Shown here one piece after another: positions 1-6,800 of a stretch of DNA of 7,757 nucleotides. The notes under the pieces are model-generated. The model saw only the letters and a program-made list of their open reading frames with translations. It was not told where the DNA came from and did no database searches. The DNA comes from Desulfobacula sp. (lineage in GTDB: Bacteria; Desulfobacterota; Desulfobacteria; Desulfobacterales; Desulfobacteraceae): assembly GCA_023139225.1 (NCBI GenBank), contig JAGLNZ010000500.1, forward strand, positions 1 to 7,757, given 5' to 3'. Numbering within the stretch: the stretch's first letter is position 1; every line of letters begins with the position of its first letter. The position numbers and the translations under genes were made by a program.

Positions 1-59
1 TTATATATAAACACAAAAGCTTTGTGCGTCAAACTAATAACCTAACAAACTTAACTGCT

Positions 60-317
60 ATGCTTCTTAAAAAAATCATTGGAATACTCATCATTGTTCT
101 AAATATTGCAGGGTTTGGATTTTTGCTCTATATGGCCGGCCTGATGCTAAAGGATAAATTTTTTCCTAAAAAGCAGATCATTGCCATTCAGAAGACTCCT
201 GTTAAGAAAAAAGAGCCTAAAATAATTAACGATGATATCATTCCCGATGAAGATGATTTGTTAAAGGATATGGATTTATCTGATCTGGACAATCTTAACC
301 TGGATGATTTTGAATAG
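60..317 (+). CDS. Small membrane-anchored protein with acidic C-terminal tail, unknown function
   Basis: I do not recognise a family. Read from ATG 60 the protein has 85 residues: one hydrophobic segment (about 6-30) after two lysines, a basic stretch (about 31-51, eight lysines) and a strongly acidic tail (51-85, 14 Asp/Glu of 35) ending in a Leu-Asp-rich repeat-like pattern. It looks like a single-span membrane protein whose charged tail could contact a partner; that is inference. The start is uncertain. A GTG at 24 is in frame and adds 12 polar residues, but it lies in a small dyad. Neither start has a clear Shine-Dalgarno, and the frame stays open to the left edge, so the gene may begin outside the window. 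I prefer ATG 60 because it sits just before the basic-hydrophobic N-terminus. The stop is 25 bases before the BON lipoprotein gene, suggesting co-transcription. Confidence 0.6.
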   Translation: MLLKKIIGILIIVLNIAGFGFLLYMAGLMLKDKFFPKKQIIAIQKTPVKKKEPKIINDDIIPDEDDLLKDMDLSDLDNLNLDDFE

Positions 318-329
318 TCGATTTTGACC

Positions 330-336
330 AAGGAGG
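330..336 (+). promoter_or_regulatory. Ribosome binding site of the BON lipoprotein gene
   Basis: AAGGAGG lies 6 bases before ATG 343. It is a near-perfect Shine-Dalgarno and fixes the lipoprotein start. It sits in the 25-base gap after the upstream small gene, so the lipoprotein can be translated efficiently from a shared transcript without coupling. Confidence 0.85.
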
Positions 337-342
337 CTCTAA

Positions 343-921
343 ATGAATCCCCGATATTTGCTTTTATCTCTTGTATTAATCACATCCCTTGTCATTGCAG
401 GATGTGGCGCTGCTGTTGTTGGCGGTGCCGCCTATGGCGGATATAAAGGTGCCACGGATAAACGCTCCGTTGGCACCATGGTGGATGATTCGGTTATCTC
501 CACAACCGTTAAAACCAGAATGATTGCAGATGCCTTTGTAAAGGCACGTCACATAGATGTGGATGTATTAAACGGCGTAGTATACCTGATAGGCGTGGTT
601 GAATCTTCATCTCAAAAAAGGATGGCGGCAGATATTGCCCGGGGGGTTGAAGGTGTCAGAAGTGTAAGAAACCAGCTACTTGTTGGTAAAACCAGTGCAG
701 GTCAGGCTTTAAATGATACCATTCTTACAAGCAAAATAAAAACTCAACTCTTAAAAGATCCGGATATCCGCTCAACCAATGTTGATGTTGATACCAATAA
801 TAATGTGGTCACGTTGACTGGTATTCTTAAATCGCAAAAAGAAAAAAATAAAGTCCTTTATATTGTGCAAAAGATTACCGGGAACCGGCAGATAGTTGAT
901 AATCTGTCTGTTGGCAATTAG
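343..921 (+). CDS. Two-BON-domain outer-membrane-type lipoprotein, DolP/YraP-like
   Basis: Probable lipoprotein of 192 residues, close in length to E. coli DolP/YraP (about 191). Residues 1-20 form a lipoprotein signal peptide with lipobox I18-A19-G20-C21, so C21 would be lipidated. No Asp follows C21, which fits export to the outer membrane. A Gly/Ala-rich linker (22-36) leads to ATDKRSVGTMVDD (37-49), very like the motif after the linker in DolP, then BON domain 1 (about 49-115) and BON domain 2 (about 124-190, starting NDTILTSK). BON domains bind phospholipid or peptidoglycan-associated partners; DolP supports outer-membrane integrity and BAM-dependent assembly in E. coli, and that role is transferred here only by similarity. 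The membrane-contacting Trp of E. coli DolP BON2 (W127, from memory) aligns with I127. The gene follows the small membrane protein gene and overlaps the dnaE stop by four bases. An OsmY-like or generic BON protein is the alternative, but the lipobox favours the DolP type. Confidence 0.88.
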   Translation: MNPRYLLLSLVLITSLVIAGCGAAVVGGAAYGGYKGATDKRSVGTMVDDSVISTTVKTRMIADAFVKARHIDVDVLNGVVYLIGVVESSSQKRMAADIARGVEGVRSVRNQLLVGKTSAGQALNDTILTSKIKTQLLKDPDIRSTNVDVDTNNNVVTLTGILKSQKEKNKVLYIVQKITGNRQIVDNLSVGN

Positions 922-3900
922 CGGCCGTTTTTCTTATTGAGCCAGGGTTTATTTTTCTTTTGTTTTTCTTTAACCGGGGCACACCTGGTTTCAATGGCAC
1001 CCTTGCCCAGCAATTCTTCCACTTTAGTAAAAAAGGAAGAATCTGAGCCGGTCATATATTCATCCGACAGTTTTACCAGCACAGGCGGTTTATCATCTAT
1101 GTCTATTTTTAGACAGGCAGTGCAATCACCAGGATGAATTTCAATAATTGATTTAAGCTTTTCAAGTGTATCTGAAGATGCATCCTCTGCATTAACCTTG
1201 ATCAGTACGCCATTGGTCCACTCACAAGAAGCCTGTTCAATGGGTATGATTTTGTCTGCTATTAGCTTGACAATATTTTCTTTCTTTTGAACTTGGCCCT
1301 CCAGAATAACAATTTGTTCATCAGCCAGAAGTATGTGGGTTTTTACATAAAGATTGGGGAATACGACAACTTCAATGGAGCCTGCCTGGTCCTCAATGGC
1401 ACTAAATGCCATCATATCCCCTTTTTTGGTTTTGTGAACCTTAAGGATTTTCATGGCTCCGGCCATTCGGATCATTTTTCCATCAGCCATATCATGAATA
1501 TTCATTGAATTTACTGTGGCGTATTTTTGAATTATCTTTTCAAATTTATCAAGGGGGTGTCCTGAAATATAAAATCCTAAAGATTCTTTTTCCAGGGATA
1601 AAAGCACATTTTCTTCCCATTCACCAATGTCAGGTAATTTTGGCCTGCTCACAGGAAGCGTGGTTCCCATATTTGAATCTGCAAATAAGTCCAGTTGAGA
1701 GTCAGCTTTTTCCTTTTGTATCCTTGATCCATGCTCCAGAGCATCTTCAAGAATCGCCATCATCTGGCTGCGAAGGATTTGGGTTGAATCAAACGCCCCG
1801 CACTTGATCAATGCCTCAAGGACTTTTTTATTTACCTTGCCGACATTGACCTGCTCGCAAAAATCATAAATACTTTCAAACTCACCCTCTTTATTCCTTG
1901 ATTCAACAATGGATTCAATGGCAGCAGCACCAACGTTTTTCACTGCAGCAAGACCAAACCTGATGCAATTGTCAGATACGGTGAAATGCGCATCACTCTT
2001 GTTTACATCCGGCGGCAGTACTTTAATTTTATGGGTCCGGCATTCATCTATGTATTTAATGACCGCATCGGAATTGCTTCTCTCACTGGTCATTAAAGCA
2101 GCAATAAATTCAAGGGCAAAATTGGCCTTTAAATAAGCTGTTTGATAGGCAATGAGGGCATAGGCCGCACTATGGGATTTATTAAAGCCATATCCGCCAA
2201 ATTTTTCCATTAAATCAAATAGCTCTGCAGCCTTTTTAAGGTCATGGTTGTTTTCCCCAGCCCCTTTGAGGAACAATTCCCGATGCTCTTCCATCATGGA
2301 GACAATTTTTTTCCCCATGGCTTTTCGAAGCCCGTCTGCATCCGCCATTGAATAATTGGCGAGCACAGCGGCTATTTTCATGACCTGTTCCTGGTATAAA
2401 ATCACCCCATAGGTTTCTTTTAATACAGGTTCCAGCTCATCAAAAAGATAGACCACTTCTTCACGCCCATGCCTGCGTTCCACATAGGTATCTGCCATAC
2501 CGCTGTCCAAAGGACCAGGGCGATAAAGGGCCACCAGGGCTACAATGTCTGAAAAGCTGGCGGGTTTCAGCCTTGAAATTAAATCCTTCATGCCTGAACT
2601 TTCAAGCTGGAACACACCTGTGGTATCAGCTTGTTGTAACAGCTCAAAGGTTTTAGCATCATTATAATCAAGAGTAGGCAGATCCGGTGGAGTTTTTCCC
2701 TGGCGTTTAATCAGCTCGATACAATTTTTTATAACGGTAAGGTTCCTTAATCCCAAAAAATCAAACTTAACCAGACCCAGTTTTTCAACATAATTCATGT
2801 CAAACTGGGTCAGGGTTTCACCCTCTTTACCTTTGTAAAGGGGGAGATATTCGTTCAACGGTTTATCAGAGACCACAACGCCGGCTGCATGGGTGGATGC
2901 ATGCCTTGGCAGTCCTTCCAAAAGGAGAGATACTTCCAGCATCTGGGTCTTTTCTTCAGACTCAGCACATTTTTCACGGATCAGGGGAACTTCCTCAATG
3001 GCTTTTGTCAGGTTCTTTGCATTATCCGGGATCATTTTGGCAATTTCATCCACTTCAGATAAAAGAACCCCGATAGCTCTTCCCACATCCCTGATGACAG
3101 CTTTGGCCTTTAACTTTCCAAAGGTTATAATCTGGCAGACATACTCAGGGCCGCCATACCGGTCAATAACATATTTATAAACCTGATCTCTGCCCTCAAT
3201 ACAGAAATCCACATCAATATCCGGCATGCTCATACGGGAAGGATTTAAAAATCTTTCAAAAATCAGCCCATGCTCAATAGGATCAAGGGCTGTGATATCC
3301 ATTGCATAGGCCACCATGGATCCAGCAGCCGATCCCCTTCCAGGGCCCACAGGTACATCTATCTTTTTTGAATATTCTATAAAATCGGCAACAATTAAAA
3401 AATATCCGGGGAAACCCATATTAAGGATTACACCAATCTCATACTCAATTCGATCCCTGTAAACCTTTTCGTCAATATTTGGATTTAAAGCTTTAATGAT
3501 CTTAAGCTTTTTTTCAAACCCCTGCATGGCTTTTTTCTTAAAAATTTCATCCTCAGACTCTTCTTTGGATGTGGCATATCGTGGGAAATGATACGTCTTG
3601 TCATCAAATTCAACATTACATTTTGAAATCACTTCTCTTGTGTTCTCAATCGCACCCGGATAATCACCAAAAGATTGGATCATCTCTTGGGCAGACTTAA
3701 AATAGAGCTGGTCGGAATCAAATTTAAATCTGTTTTGATTGGTAACGGTATCACCTGTCTGAATGCAAAGAAGGATTTCATGGGCTTTATCATCACCCTT
3801 GGAAAGATAGTGGCAGTCATTGGTGGCCACCATGGGGATGGAAAGGCGCGTACTGATATCAAGGAGTCCTTCATTCACCTTACGCTGAATCTGCATTCCA

Positions 3901-4445
3901 TTTTCCTGTACCTCCAGAAAAAAGTTTGTCTCGCCAAAGGTGTTCAGGTAAAACCTGGCTGCATCATCTGCGGCATCCATATTGTTTTGGATAATATTTT
4001 TGGGAATATCCCCCTTAAGGCAGGCGGAAAGCCCTATCAAGCCTTTTGAATGGCTGGCCAAAAGCTCTTTGTCAATCCTGGGTTTATAATAAAACCCCTT
4101 GAGCTGGGCAATGGAGACCAGCTTGCAAAGATTGGTATACCCTTCACGGTCTTTTGCCAGAAGGACCAAATGGCTCAATCCCTTATGATCCATCTGGGTC
4201 CTGTCATTAAAAGTTCTGGGAGCAACATAGACTTCGCACCCGATAACGGGTTTGACGGATTCTTTCCTGGCTTTTTCATAAAAGGATGCAACACCGAACA
4301 TGGTGCCGTGATCAGTGATGGATACAGCGTCCATCCCATATTCATGACATTTTTTAAATAAGGAATCCAGCCTTATGGCCCCATCAAGAAGCGAATACTC
4401 CGTATGAAGATGGAGGTGATAAAATGGTGATGATAATTCAGTCAT
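918..4445 (-). CDS. dnaE: DNA polymerase III alpha subunit (replicative polymerase)
   Basis: Catalytic subunit of the replicative DNA polymerase holoenzyme, EC 2.7.7.7, 1175 residues, normal for DnaE1 (E. coli 1160). Order of parts: PHP domain (about 8-280), palm/thumb/fingers (about 290-820), helix-hairpin-helix region (about 825-890), beta-clamp motif QLDLF (917-921), OB fold (about 990-1070), C-terminal tau-binding-type region and a Lys-rich end. Catalytic aspartates are D411 and D413 in PDIDVDF and D562 in VKFDFLGLR, matching E. coli D401, D403 and D555. PGRGSAAGS (368-376), ALYRPGPLDSGM (639-650) and GYGFNKSHSAAYA (751-763) are further family signatures. All nine PHP metal-ligand positions known from DnaE1 of M. 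tuberculosis appear present (H12, H14, D21, H46, E71, H92, C142, D210, H212). The ATG lies 6 bases after the guaB stop and has no good Shine-Dalgarno, which suggests an operon with translational coupling. No intein or frameshift is seen. Confidence 0.98.
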   Translation of the reverse strand: MTELSSPFYHLHLHTEYSLLDGAIRLDSLFKKCHEYGMDAVSITDHGTMFGVASFYEKARKESVKPVIGCEVYVAPRTFNDRTQMDHKGLSHLVLLAKDREGYTNLCKLVSIAQLKGFYYKPRIDKELLASHSKGLIGLSACLKGDIPKNIIQNNMDAADDAARFYLNTFGETNFFLEVQENGMQIQRKVNEGLLDISTRLSIPMVATNDCHYLSKGDDKAHEILLCIQTGDTVTNQNRFKFDSDQLYFKSAQEMIQSFGDYPGAIENTREVISKCNVEFDDKTYHFPRYATSKEESEDEIFKKKAMQGFEKKLKIIKALNPNIDEKVYRDRIEYEIGVILNMGFPGYFLIVADFIEYSKKIDVPVGPGRGSAAGSMVAYAMDITALDPIEHGLIFERFLNPSRMSMPDIDVDFCIEGRDQVYKYVIDRYGGPEYVCQIITFGKLKAKAVIRDVGRAIGVLLSEVDEIAKMIPDNAKNLTKAIEEVPLIREKCAESEEKTQMLEVSLLLEGLPRHASTHAAGVVVSDKPLNEYLPLYKGKEGETLTQFDMNYVEKLGLVKFDFLGLRNLTVIKNCIELIKRQGKTPPDLPTLDYNDAKTFELLQQADTTGVFQLESSGMKDLISRLKPASFSDIVALVALYRPGPLDSGMADTYVERRHGREEVVYLFDELEPVLKETYGVILYQEQVMKIAAVLANYSMADADGLRKAMGKKIVSMMEEHRELFLKGAGENNHDLKKAAELFDLMEKFGGYGFNKSHSAAYALIAYQTAYLKANFALEFIAALMTSERSNSDAVIKYIDECRTHKIKVLPPDVNKSDAHFTVSDNCIRFGLAAVKNVGAAAIESIVESRNKEGEFESIYDFCEQVNVGKVNKKVLEALIKCGAFDSTQILRSQMMAILEDALEHGSRIQKEKADSQLDLFADSNMGTTLPVSRPKLPDIGEWEENVLLSLEKESLGFYISGHPLDKFEKIIQKYATVNSMNIHDMADGKMIRMAGAMKILKVHKTKKGDMMAFSAIEDQAGSIEVVVFPNLYVKTHILLADEQIVILEGQVQKKENIVKLIADKIIPIEQASCEWTNGVLIKVNAEDASSDTLEKLKSIIEIHPGDCTACLKIDIDDKPPVLVKLSDEYMTGSDSSFFTKVEELLGKGAIETRCAPVKEKQKKNKPWLNKKNGR

Positions 4446-4451
4446 TGCCGT

Positions 4452-5921
4452 TTAACTGCTTTCAACCCTGTAATTTGGCGCCTCTTTGGTAATAACAACA
4501 TCGTGCACATGGCTTTCCTTTAGCCCTGCAGAGCTGATTTTAATAAATTTTGCCTTTTTATGAAGTTCTTCAATTGTAGCGGCTCCAAGGTACCCCATAC
4601 CCGCCTTAAGCCCGCCAATCATCTGTACTATATTTTCTCTAACCGTTCCTCTATAGGGAATTCTGCCAACAATACCTTCAGGAACAAGTTCTTCATCTTC
4701 CCCGGTATCTTTCTGATAGTAGCGGTCTGAACTGCCTTTTTTCATGGCTTCAACAGACCCCATCCCCCGGTATGCCTTGTAAGAACGCCCCTGATAGATA
4801 ACCATTTCACCAGGACTTTCTTCCGTACCGGCCAGAAGGCTTCCCAGCATGACGGAATCAGCGCCCGCACCCAGGGCTTTGGAAATATCACCGGAATACT
4901 TGATACCGCCATCGGCAATAATCGGAACTCCGGTGGCCTTTGAAATTTCTTTGCAATTCTGAATAGCAGTCAACTGCGGCACACCCACACCTGCAACAAT
5001 ACGGGTTGTACAAATAGAACCCGGACCAATACCGATCTTTACTGCATCTGTCCCCGCATCTATCAAAGCTTTTGCGCCGGCTTCCGTGGCCACATTACCT
5101 GCGATAAGCTGGCAGGCAGGAAAGCTGTGTTTTATCATTTTAATTGCATCAATTACATTTTTCGAATGACCATGGGAAGTATCAATCACAAGGGCATCCA
5201 CCCCTGCTTTTAACAAGGCTTCAACCCTTTGCATCATGTCGGAGCCCACACCAATGGCACCACCTGCCCTTAGCCTGCCCAAAGAATCTTTACATGCATT
5301 GGGATATTTTCTGATTTTTTCAATATCTTTTATGGTAATCAACCCTTTGAGTTTACCTTCTTTATCAACTACTAAAAGCTTCTCAATTCGATGTTTGTGA
5401 AGCATAACTTTGGATTCTTCAAGGGTACATTTTTCCGGAACCGTCACAAGATTTTCACTGGTCATAACTTCTCTTGTAGGCTTTGCAAGCTGGGTCTCAA
5501 ATCTTAAGTCCCTGTTGGTGACAATACCGACAAGTTTGTCCCCTTCGGTTACAGGAATACCGGAAATTCTGTATTTGGCCATGATTTTTAAAACTTCTGA
5601 AATGGGAACCTCGGGATGGACAATCACAGGATCAACAATCATTCCGCTTTCTGATTTTTTTACCCGGTCAACTTCAATGGCCTGTTCTTCAATACTTAAA
5701 TTCCTATGGATAAACCCCAATCCCCCTGCCCTTGCCATGCTGATGGCTGTCAATGCTTCTGTTACCGTATCCATTGCAGCACTGACAATGGGAATATTCA
5801 ATTCAAGTTCTTTGGTTAAACGGGTGTGGGTTTTGACTTCATCGGGCAGGATGGCGGAATAGCCGGGTAATAAAAGGACGTCATCAAATGACAGGCCTTC
5901 CCCAAATTCTATATTGGACAT
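4452..5921 (-). CDS. guaB: IMP dehydrogenase
   Basis: Oxidises IMP to XMP with NAD+ (EC 1.1.1.205), the committed step to guanine nucleotides; cytosolic tetramer. The 489 residues match the bacterial length (E. coli 488). A (beta/alpha)8 barrel is interrupted by two CBS domains (about 93-150 and 153-205), which in this family form the Bateman module that binds adenine or guanine nucleotides and tunes activity. The active-site loop [11 protein letters not shown] carries the nucleophile C304. IADGGI (335-340) supplies the IMP phosphate/ribose contact, YRGMGSV (384-390) is the conserved IMP-binding stretch, and R400-Y401 in SSDRYYQ is the mobile-flap Arg-Tyr dyad. The start is set by GGAGG 7 bases upstream. 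guaB heads a unit with dnaE 6 bases downstream; guaA is not in the window. CBS domains are complete and nothing looks truncated. Confidence 0.98.
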   Translation of the reverse strand: MSNIEFGEGLSFDDVLLLPGYSAILPDEVKTHTRLTKELELNIPIVSAAMDTVTEALTAISMARAGGLGFIHRNLSIEEQAIEVDRVKKSESGMIVDPVIVHPEVPISEVLKIMAKYRISGIPVTEGDKLVGIVTNRDLRFETQLAKPTREVMTSENLVTVPEKCTLEESKVMLHKHRIEKLLVVDKEGKLKGLITIKDIEKIRKYPNACKDSLGRLRAGGAIGVGSDMMQRVEALLKAGVDALVIDTSHGHSKNVIDAIKMIKHSFPACQLIAGNVATEAGAKALIDAGTDAVKIGIGPGSICTTRIVAGVGVPQLTAIQNCKEISKATGVPIIADGGIKYSGDISKALGAGADSVMLGSLLAGTEESPGEMVIYQGRSYKAYRGMGSVEAMKKGSSDRYYQKDTGEDEELVPEGIVGRIPYRGTVRENIVQMIGGLKAGMGYLGAATIEELHKKAKFIKISSAGLKESHVHDVVITKEAPNYRVESS

Positions 5922-5926
5922 AAGTT

Positions 5927-5933
5927 AACCTCC
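5927..5933 (-). promoter_or_regulatory. Ribosome binding site of guaB
   Basis: On the minus strand GGAGGTT is 7 bases upstream of the guaB ATG (scored from the end of the heptamer there are 5 bases; from GGAGG, 7). It is a strong Shine-Dalgarno and supports the 5921 start. Confidence 0.85.
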
Positions 5934-5961
5934 GGAAAGGAAATGTTTATTGATACTATTA

Positions 5962-5995
5962 GGCCGGCAATGCATGAGGACTTAAACCGCCGACC
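5962..5995 (-). promoter_or_regulatory. Possible hairpin in the guaB 5' leader
   Basis: In guaB mRNA sense, GGTCGGC (5995-5989) can pair with GCCGGCC (5968-5962), seven pairs including one G-U, around a 20-base loop. It ends about 28 bases before the guaB Shine-Dalgarno. There is no T run after it, so it is not a terminator. It could be a leader structure or a DNA operator, since GCCGGC is itself palindromic. No known riboswitch class was recognised, and the long loop makes chance pairing possible. Confidence 0.35.
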
Positions 5996-6012
5996 CTATT
6001 TAAATTCTAATC

Positions 6013-6041
6013 AGTATATAAACACGTACTCTTACTAAAAA
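6013..6041 (-). promoter_or_regulatory. Candidate sigma-70-type promoter for guaB-dnaE
   Basis: On the minus strand TATACT (6018-6013; 5 of 6 to TATAAT) follows, with 17-base spacing, TTTTTA (6041-6036; 3 of 6 to TTGACA). It would start transcription near 6005 and give a leader of about 85 bases. The -35 box is poor and lies inside one arm of the inverted repeat at 6031-6058, as expected for a regulated or activator-dependent promoter. This is pattern matching only. Confidence 0.35.
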
Positions 6042-6058
6042 TCAGACTTTTTAGCAAG
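6031..6058. repeat. 11-bp inverted repeat overlapping the candidate guaB promoter
   Basis: CTTACTAAAAA (6031-6041) and TTTTTAGCAAG (6048-6058) are inverted copies with one mismatch and a 6-base spacer TCAGAC. Read as minus-strand RNA the mismatch becomes a G-U pair, so an 11-pair stem with a 6-base loop is possible. The position over the putative -35 suggests an operator for a dimeric regulator. The alternative is an AT-rich hairpin of no function. Confidence 0.5.
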
Positions 6059-6087
6059 ATCAATATTGAACCGATGAGATGATTTGA

Positions 6088-6116
6088 TTGACATAAATAG
6101 TTTTTACCGCTAATTT
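6088..6116 (+). promoter_or_regulatory. Candidate promoter for the YciO-like gene
   Basis: A perfect TTGACA (6088-6093) is followed after 17 bases by TAATTT (6111-6116), which matches TATAAT at only three positions. Transcription would begin near 6123, about 70 bases before the ATG. It is the only consensus -35 I noticed in the divergent intergenic region, but the weak -10 keeps confidence low. Confidence 0.38.
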
Positions 6117-6191
6117 GGCTTTTGTTTATTTTTGTAGTTAGCTTGTTTTATTAAAAAGTGAATCACAGGGAAACGGGATAAAAAACAACTC

Positions 6192-6800
6192 ATGCTGTTA
6201 AAAATTAATCCGCAAAATCCACAGGAACGCCAGATTTCAAAGGTGGTAGATACTATAAGGAAGGGCGGAATTGTAGCGTACCCAACGGATACATTCTATG
6301 GTATCGGATGTGATATTATGAATAAAAAAGCCATTGAAAAAATTTATGCAATTAAACAACGCAATAAAAACAAACCGTTCAGTTTTATCTGTCCTGATTT
6401 AAAAAATATTTCCAAATATGCCAAAATCTCAAATTTTGCGTATAGAAACATGAAACGACTATTGCCGGGGCCTTATACGTTTGTTCTGGCCGGTTCAAAA
6501 TTGGTTCCTAAAATGATGCTGACCAAGCGAAAAACTGCCGGCATAAGGGTGCCTGATAATAAAATTGCTCTGGCCCTGGCCAATGAGCTCGGCCATCCGA
6601 TTATTTCGACCAGTGCAACCCGTCCGGATGGACAAATTTTTCAGGATCCGTCACTGCTTCATGATTATTTTATAAAAACCATTGATGTGGTTATTGACGG
6701 TGGACCTGTTCCGGGGTCTCCTTCAAGCGTTATTTCTTTAATTGATGATATACCTGAAATTATCCGTTACGGTGCCGGAGATGTTGATATCTTTGAATAA
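6192..6800 (+). CDS. yciO: Sua5/YciO/YrdC-family protein, YciO-like (L-threonylcarbamoyladenylate synthase superfamily)
   Basis: 202 residues forming one YrdC-type domain (about 13-195). Family members make L-threonylcarbamoyl-AMP from threonine, bicarbonate and ATP for the t6A37 modification of ANN-decoding tRNAs. Visible motifs: YPTDTFYGIGCD (30-41), KQR (55-57), LLPGPYTFVL (90-99), RKTAGIRVP (113-121), STSA (139-142), SSVISL (178-183) and an ending GDVDIFE. The opening KINPQNPQER, RKTxGxRVP and the final GDVxxF resemble E. coli YciO more than TsaC, and the Asn of the TsaC SAN motif is Thr here (T143). The catalytic KxR is kept. E. coli YciO does not replace TsaC in vivo, so whether this is the cell's t6A enzyme or a paralogue is open. 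The start at ATG 6192 keeps the full YciO N-terminus but has only a distant GGGA (6175-6178). The last 20 codons overlap sppA in antisense. Confidence 0.85.
   Translation: MLLKINPQNPQERQISKVVDTIRKGGIVAYPTDTFYGIGCDIMNKKAIEKIYAIKQRNKNKPFSFICPDLKNISKYAKISNFAYRNMKRLLPGPYTFVLAGSKLVPKMMLTKRKTAGIRVPDNKIALALANELGHPIISTSATRPDGQIFQDPSLLHDYFIKTIDVVIDGGPVPGSPSSVISLIDDIPEIIRYGAGDVDIFE

Noticed and set aside
877..889. Short ACCGG/CCGGC hairpin followed by four T on the minus strand, as a dnaE terminator
   Set aside because: Only five pairs with a G-U and a three-base loop, a short and displaced T run, and it lies in the BON coding sequence where codon constraint explains it.
911..941. Plus-strand GGC/GCC stem before TTTTTCTT after the lipoprotein stop, as a terminator
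   Set aside because: The stem is only three or four pairs; the T-rich stretch is simply the antisense of the Lys-rich DnaE C-terminus.
2893..3180. 95-codon plus-strand frame opposite the dnaE palm region
   Set aside because: Same reasoning: the dnaE strand carries the catalytic motifs, and this frame shows no family features.
3675..4361. Open plus-strand frames of 124 and 103 codons opposite the 5' part of dnaE
   Set aside because: They are antisense to strongly conserved PHP and polymerase sequence, lack ribosome sites and have no domain-like content; they are shadows of dnaE.
5410..5862. 150-codon plus-strand frame opposite guaB
   Set aside because: It is the antisense of the conserved guaB barrel and CBS region, with no ribosome site and low-complexity Ser/Thr-rich composition typical of a shadow frame.
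5922..6191. Riboswitch or small RNA gene in the divergent intergenic region
   Set aside because: No known purine, guanidine or ppGpp riboswitch core was recognised, and no hairpin followed by a T run marks an sRNA end; only promoters and simple dyads can be supported.
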